A stretch of 37,662 nucleotides of DNA from an uncultured Myxococcales bacterium. Its GTDB lineage: Bacteria; Myxococcota_A; Polyangia; Polyangiales; Polyangiaceae. The stretch covers positions 1-37,662 of the forward strand of contig CALMUT010000192.1 in NCBI GenBank assembly GCA_937872925.1. Reading direction: 5' to 3'. Below, one piece after another: positions 34,349-37,662 of this stretch (its first letter is position 1; every line of letters begins with the position of its first letter). Under the pieces are notes generated by a model. It worked only from the letters and a program-made list of their open reading frames with translations, did no database searches and was not told the origin of the DNA. Both the position numbers and the translations under genes were made by a program.

Positions 34349-34498
34349 GGCGCGAGTATGGCACTGGGTCTTGCGAAAACGCACCCCGGATGCATACGCG
34401 CAGAGAGCGCACTCTCTCCGCGCGGACCCGGGCAGACGGCGCCAGTGGCGGGGTTCGGCCGGACGTTCAGTGCCGCAATAGCAGCGAGTTCGACGCGC

Positions 34499-35194
34499 TC
34501 AACCCAGTGCATTCGGCGAAAACCCCGCCCCTTCGATGGCGTCTGCGAGCTCGTCGTCCGTCGCGTTGGGCAACCACGGCAAGGGGCCCCAGATCTGCGC
34601 GCGTGGGTTCAGTCGCTGCAGCTCTTGGCGATGTGCAAGGCTGCAGGGCTTCGCGCTGGTTGCGTTGAGTACCACGGCCAACACCCCCAGGCCGCGGCGA
34701 CGCAGGGCTTCCAGAGTGAGCTGCGTATGGTTCAGGGTTCCCAGGGCGTCTCGTGCCACCACGAGCACTCTCGCGCGCAGCTCTTGAGCCAAGTCCGCAA
34801 AGTCCAGCTGATCCGCCAGCGGCACCATCAGGCCGCCAGCACCCTCCAGAAGCACAAGTTCCGATTGGTTGAATGCGACGTCCACGCACTCCATGAGTTG
34901 TCCGAGCGAAAGTGGACGACCCTCGTGCATCGCGGCGCTGCGCGGACTCGCCGGAAGTGTGAAACGCAGTGGCGCCACATGCTCCAAATCCTCTCGCCCC
35001 GCCGCCTTCGCCAGCGCGATGCCGTCGCTGGGCAAGAGCTCGCCGTCGTCGTCTACTGCGCACCCCGTCTCCGCCAGCTTGAGGGGAAAGATCGCCGTGC
35101 CGGCCCGCACGCAGGCGCGCAGGATGCCGCGACTGACCACGGTTTTGCCCACGCCCGTGTCGGTCCCGGTGACCAGCAGCAAGCGCCGAGTCAC
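34499..35194 (-). CDS. bioD: ATP-dependent dethiobiotin synthetase
   Basis: Enzyme of 231 aa (GTG start). It forms the ureido ring of dethiobiotin from 7,8-diaminononanoate, CO2 and ATP. The P-loop GTDTGVGKT (10-18) is the BioD-specific form; the second motif EGAGGLMVPL (about 118-127) and the NATSAKP segment complete the fold, and length is typical. No other bio gene is in the window. It lies 70 bp after queE on the same strand; an operon between these two cofactor/nucleoside genes is plausible but not needed. Confidence 0.93.
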   Translation of the reverse strand: MTRRLLLVTGTDTGVGKTVVSRGILRACVRAGTAIFPLKLAETGCAVDDDGELLPSDGIALAKAAGREDLEHVAPLRFTLPASPRSAAMHEGRPLSLGQLMECVDVAFNQSELVLLEGAGGLMVPLADQLDFADLAQELRARVLVVARDALGTLNHTQLTLEALRRRGLGVLAVVLNATSAKPCSLAHRQELQRLNPRAQIWGPLPWLPNATDDELADAIEGAGFSPNALG

Positions 35195-35264
35195 GCGCTG
35201 CCCCGCTGCCCCGGGCAGCTGCTCTCGTAAGGATGCGTGCCTGCCGAGCAGAGCAAGCGCCCAG

Positions 35265-35957
35265 TCACGTGCCCCGCTTCCCGTCGAAGAGCGTCAAGTG
35301 CAGGCGTGACGAAAAACGCACTCCGTGCTCGACGCACAGCTTGGCCACCTCGGGCGCCCGCGCCGCGAGTTGTGCTCGGGACGTGGCCTCGGGCATCCAC
35401 AGGATGCGCTGCCTTGGCCACTGGGCCTGGTCGGCGAGCTCGCGCGCTTCGGCCACGCAGCCCGCGTCGGCGACGACGAGCTTCAGCCAAGCATTGGGCA
35501 GCGCCGCGAACTGGGCGAGCACGTCGAGCTTCACTCGTCGCGCGGCAGGTTCCCCGGAGTTCCCCAACTTAGGAGACACGTTCCACTGCTGAACGAGCCG
35601 AGCAAGTTCCGCCGCAGGCGCGATCGTGCCGTTCGTCTCGATCTCTACCGTGAAATCCGGCAGTCGCTCCAGCAGCAGGGCCAAAGCGTCCGACTGCAAC
35701 AACGGTTCGCCACCCGTCACCACCAGGTGTCGCGTCGTCACGGCCTGTAGCTCAGCGGCGACGTCCTGCACAGAACGCTGAGTGACCTCTTTCTCGTAAA
35801 CAAAATTCTTGAAGTCCCAGCTGTACTTGGTGTCGCACCAGCCGCAGCGCAGGTTGCAGACCGCTAGGCGCAAGAAGCTGCAGGGCACCCCCGCGGATAC
35901 ACCTTCGCCCTGCAGGCTCTGGAAAATCTCCGATACTTCCAACTCGGCGGGTGGCAC
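35265..35957 (-). CDS. queE: 7-carboxy-7-deazaguanine synthase (radical SAM)
   Basis: Radical SAM enzyme of 230 aa that converts 6-carboxytetrahydropterin to 7-carboxy-7-deazaguanine for queuosine-type tRNA modification. Motifs: EIFQSLQGEG (substrate-binding opening), C-x3-C-x2-C iron-sulfur site in CNLRCGWCDTKY, VVTGGEPLLQ (SAM-binding GGEP) and VEIETNGT. It has the typical compact length. I use the GTG at 35957, where homology to family starts begins; a TTG at 36002 would add 15 residues. queC, queD and queF are not in the window. Confidence 0.92.
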   Translation of the reverse strand: MPPAELEVSEIFQSLQGEGVSAGVPCSFLRLAVCNLRCGWCDTKYSWDFKNFVYEKEVTQRSVQDVAAELQAVTTRHLVVTGGEPLLQSDALALLLERLPDFTVEIETNGTIAPAAELARLVQQWNVSPKLGNSGEPAARRVKLDVLAQFAALPNAWLKLVVADAGCVAEARELADQAQWPRQRILWMPEATSRAQLAARAPEVAKLCVEHGVRFSSRLHLTLFDGKRGT

Positions 35958-36023
35958 GACCGCGCTAGTGTGCAGAAAGCGATCAGTGCCATCAAGCCGC
36001 AAGGCGCCAGCCCCGAAGAAAGC

Positions 36024-36920
36024 CTAGCCGCAGACAAGACCGAGTACCAGGCCCTCGAGTCCCAGACTCTTCTCGCAAGTCTTCGTGTCGTAGTCGCAGT
36101 AGTCGCTCAGGCACTCTTTGCTGTTGCTGCAGCTCTTCCCGTCCGCGAACCGAGGCTCGCAGACCTTGGTGGACTCCGCGCAGAAAGCGTCGTCAGTGCA
36201 TTCATCGGAAAAGTCCGGGCACGGGCTGCCCGTTGCGAGCTTTGCCACGCATTTGTCGGCTAGACAGTAGCCGTCGGACAAGCAGCCGTCGTAACCGAAG
36301 CAAGCGTCGCCCACTGGGCTCTTCTTCCTGCACACTGCGTCATTGGAGCAGTAGAAGCCGGCATCTTCGTCGCACAGTGTGATTTGGTGGTTGACGGCGT
36401 TTCCGGACCAACTGCTGCCCTTGCCACTGCGCACGCCAATGCACGCTTCGCCATCGCCGACGACGACGAACGCAGCGCAGGTGCCTGTATCTGCTCCGGC
36501 GTCCGTGTCGCAAGTCGCGTCACCCGCGCAGTCGTCGTTCGCTCCCCATTCACAGGCGTCTCCGGGCTTCTTCGTTCCCGAAGAGCTGTTGTCTGGAAAT
36601 GCACGCTCACAGGACTCAGGGCGATCGTCGCCGCTCAGATCACAGAAGCCCGGCTGCTTGGCGCGCTGTTCGTACTCGCTCAAGCATTGCTCAGCCGCAG
36701 CTTTGTCGCGAATCGGAACGGCGCCGTATAAGAAATGGCAACTCTGCTGCCCCGTGTCCGGGAAGCCAGCGGCAGCGCAGCAGGGTTTGTACAAATCGCA
36801 GAAGCGGGACGCAAACTCGGAGGAAGAAATGCCGTCGTCCGAGGAACACGCCACCAAGGAAGGCACAAGAAGCAAGGAAGAAGCTGCAAGGAAGCGCCAA
36901 GCCGACCGGATGCGGTTCAT
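36024..36920 (-). CDS. Cys-rich lipoprotein with EB-module-like repeats
   Basis: Lipoprotein of 298 aa from the ATG at 36920. Signal peptide with VAC (Cys25). The body contains over 25 Cys in a repeating pattern: C-x5-C-x4-C type modules such as CFGYDGCLSDGYCLADKC, CPDFSDECTDDAFC, CSNSKECLSDYCDYDTKTC. These resemble the short disulfide modules of the neighbouring 33157 protein and of many myxobacterial surface lipoproteins. Function unknown; correct folding would need periplasmic disulfide enzymes such as the DsbA-like protein at 33737. Confidence 0.82.
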   Translation of the reverse strand: MNRIRSAWRFLAASSLLLVPSLVACSSDDGISSSEFASRFCDLYKPCCAAAGFPDTGQQSCHFLYGAVPIRDKAAAEQCLSEYEQRAKQPGFCDLSGDDRPESCERAFPDNSSSGTKKPGDACEWGANDDCAGDATCDTDAGADTGTCAAFVVVGDGEACIGVRSGKGSSWSGNAVNHQITLCDEDAGFYCSNDAVCRKKSPVGDACFGYDGCLSDGYCLADKCVAKLATGSPCPDFSDECTDDAFCAESTKVCEPRFADGKSCSNSKECLSDYCDYDTKTCEKSLGLEGLVLGLVCG

Positions 36921-37022
36921 GGGCAACGCTTAAGCACGCTTTGTGCCAGCCGATTCCCGCTGCCGACGCGTACCAACACACTGGAAAGCACCGGGAAAAC
37001 GGCCGACCGCGGCGGGCTCGTG

Positions 37023-37051
37023 GCGTCACAGGTGACGCTTGGGTGTGACGC
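37023..37051. promoter_or_regulatory. GCGTCAC/GTGACGC half-site cluster
   Basis: GCGTCAC (37023-37029), AG, GTGACGC (37032-37038) form a perfect 7-bp inverted repeat, and a third GTGACGC follows at 37045-37051, 13 bp after the second. This could be a regulator site or a small hairpin. It lies ~100 bp upstream of the Cys-rich lipoprotein start on the minus strand. Confidence 0.35.
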
Positions 37052-37076
37052 TCGGATCGTCGTGCAGCCTATTCAG

Positions 37077-37157
37077 CGGGGGGAGCTGCGGCGGGGGAGC
37101 GGCGGGGGGGGGGGCGGGGGGGGGGGGGGAGGGGGGGGGGGGGGGGGGGGGGGGGGG
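37077..37157. other. Long G homopolymer, probable sequencing/assembly artefact
   Basis: The sequence becomes progressively G-only: scattered G runs from 37077, a G run with one C, then from 37131 an uninterrupted run of 27 G ending at 37157 (one A at 37130). Such runs with increasing G are what two-colour short-read chemistry gives when signal is lost, and they can falsely join contigs. Bases 36921-37022 upstream show nothing recognisable. Confidence 0.7.
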
Positions 37158-37166
37158 CCCGAGCCG

Positions 37167-37662
37167 ATGCCCGCCTGGCTCGACCACGTGGTCCTCGCCA
37201 AGGCCCGGCTGAGCGCCCCGCGCAGCGCGGCGAGCGACGAGCCGAGCGAGAACTGCAAGAAGGCCGCCGACGCGCGAAAGAAGGGAGCGGACGAGGCCGC
37301 GCGCCGAGCCGCCGAAGAGCGCATCGTCCGCGACTGCCCCACCCTGCGCAACAGCCGTGGCCGCTACCTCTGGCCGCTCCTCGCCCTCACGCCGGCGAGC
37401 GGGGCGGCTCCGGCGCGCATCCTGGCCTGGCTCGAAGAACATGGCGCGAGGCTCGCGGCGGTGGAGCGGGCGGCCTTGACCCAGGAGATCGCGACCGGCG
37501 GCTTCGACGACACCACGCGCGCAGCACTCATGCAGGCGCTGGACACGGGCGCCGACGAGCTCGGGAGCCACCTCCTCGTCGAGCATCGCGCCGCCCTCAC
37601 GGCGGGCGGGCCGCCGCTCCTCTGGCGGAACGACACCGCCCCGGCGGCCCCGTGGCGGCGCG
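37167..37662 (+). CDS. Partial unknown protein gene running off the window
   Basis: From the ATG at 37167 the frame is open to the last base (about 165 codons, no stop), with G/C at nearly every third codon position, as in real genes here. It encodes a hydrophilic, helix-rich chain: a Lys/Ala/Glu-rich region (ENCKKAADARKKGADEAARR), then YLWPLLALTP, ARILAWLEEHGARLAAVERA and TTRAALMQALDTGADELGSH. No family recognised; helical repeat or HEAT-like architecture is possible. The start is uncertain because the frame also continues through the G run. Given the homopolymer, it may come from a different place in the genome or another organism. Confidence 0.5.
   Translation, partial: MPAWLDHVVLAKARLSAPRSAASDEPSENCKKAADARKKGADEAARRAAEERIVRDCPTLRNSRGRYLWPLLALTPASGAAPARILAWLEEHGARLAAVERAALTQEIATGGFDDTTRAALMQALDTGADELGSHLLVEHRAALTAGGPPLLWRNDTAPAAPWRR

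Noticed and set aside
37026..37586. 186-codon minus-strand frame ending in a Pro run
   Set aside because: The Pro run is the complement of the G homopolymer, and the plus strand frame from 37167 has better codon usage and runs open to the end.

Overview
The window looks like chromosomal DNA of a myxobacterium (phylum Myxococcota, probably Polyangia-like). GC is high throughout. There are many lipoproteins with Gly/Ser/Ala-rich linkers behind the lipobox, a TIGR04551-type outer-membrane protein, a MYXO-CTERM-like secreted protein and several Cys-rich surface lipoproteins. No rRNA, tRNA or CRISPR array is visible. About 38 protein genes are supported. GTG and TTG starts are common, and 4-nt overlaps (ATGA, GTGA, TTGA) tie many genes into operons.

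Region 1 (1-1444): a 5' block of 123-126 bp GC-rich tandem repeats, then a minus-strand formylglycine-generating-enzyme-like lipoprotein. Region 2 (1613-10572): a polyhydroxyalkanoate (PHA) locus. The regulator gene phaR runs leftward. An eight-gene rightward operon encodes lipoprotein A, a lipid-anchored alpha/beta hydrolase, an outer-membrane barrel, lipoprotein B (a paralogue of A), a small PhaE/phasin-like protein, a long-chain acyl-CoA synthetase, a class III PhaC synthase and a tiny membrane protein. The phaR/operon intergenic region carries a CTGC-N3-GCAG site of the type bound by PhaR. The layout suggests that envelope functions (ester hydrolysis, passage across the outer membrane) are coupled to CoA activation and storage as polyester; this is inference.

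Region 3 (10744-16927): a DUF4336 protein, a membrane hybrid histidine kinase, a small unknown protein, a 3' fragment of a group II intron (domains V and VI), a Sel1-repeat membrane protein, a STAS-like protein, and a TetR-controlled three-gene operon ending in a class II (c'-type) cytochrome lipoprotein. Region 4 (16995-25663): a tightly packed seven-gene minus-strand operon encoding a four-haem HZS-alpha-like lipoprotein, a small CX4CH cytochrome, DUF4266, DUF3570, a small lipoprotein, a propeller/dihaem cytochrome and a propeller lipoprotein. It is a plausible, poorly described outer-membrane redox system and is the best candidate for novelty in the window. A ~110-residue monohaem module with a CX4CH haem site occurs three times in it.

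Region 5 (25738-36920): a MYXO-CTERM-like protein, a rhodanese lipoprotein, an M1-type metallopeptidase lipoprotein, a DUF362/glycosidase-like/lipoprotein operon, a lipoprotein with three near-identical Cys repeats, a Tat-exported DsbA-like protein, bioD, queE and a Cys-rich lipoprotein. Region 6 (36921-37662): short intergenic DNA running into a long G homopolymer and then an open frame that leaves the window. The G run looks like a sequencing or assembly artefact, so the last ~500 bp may not belong next to the rest.
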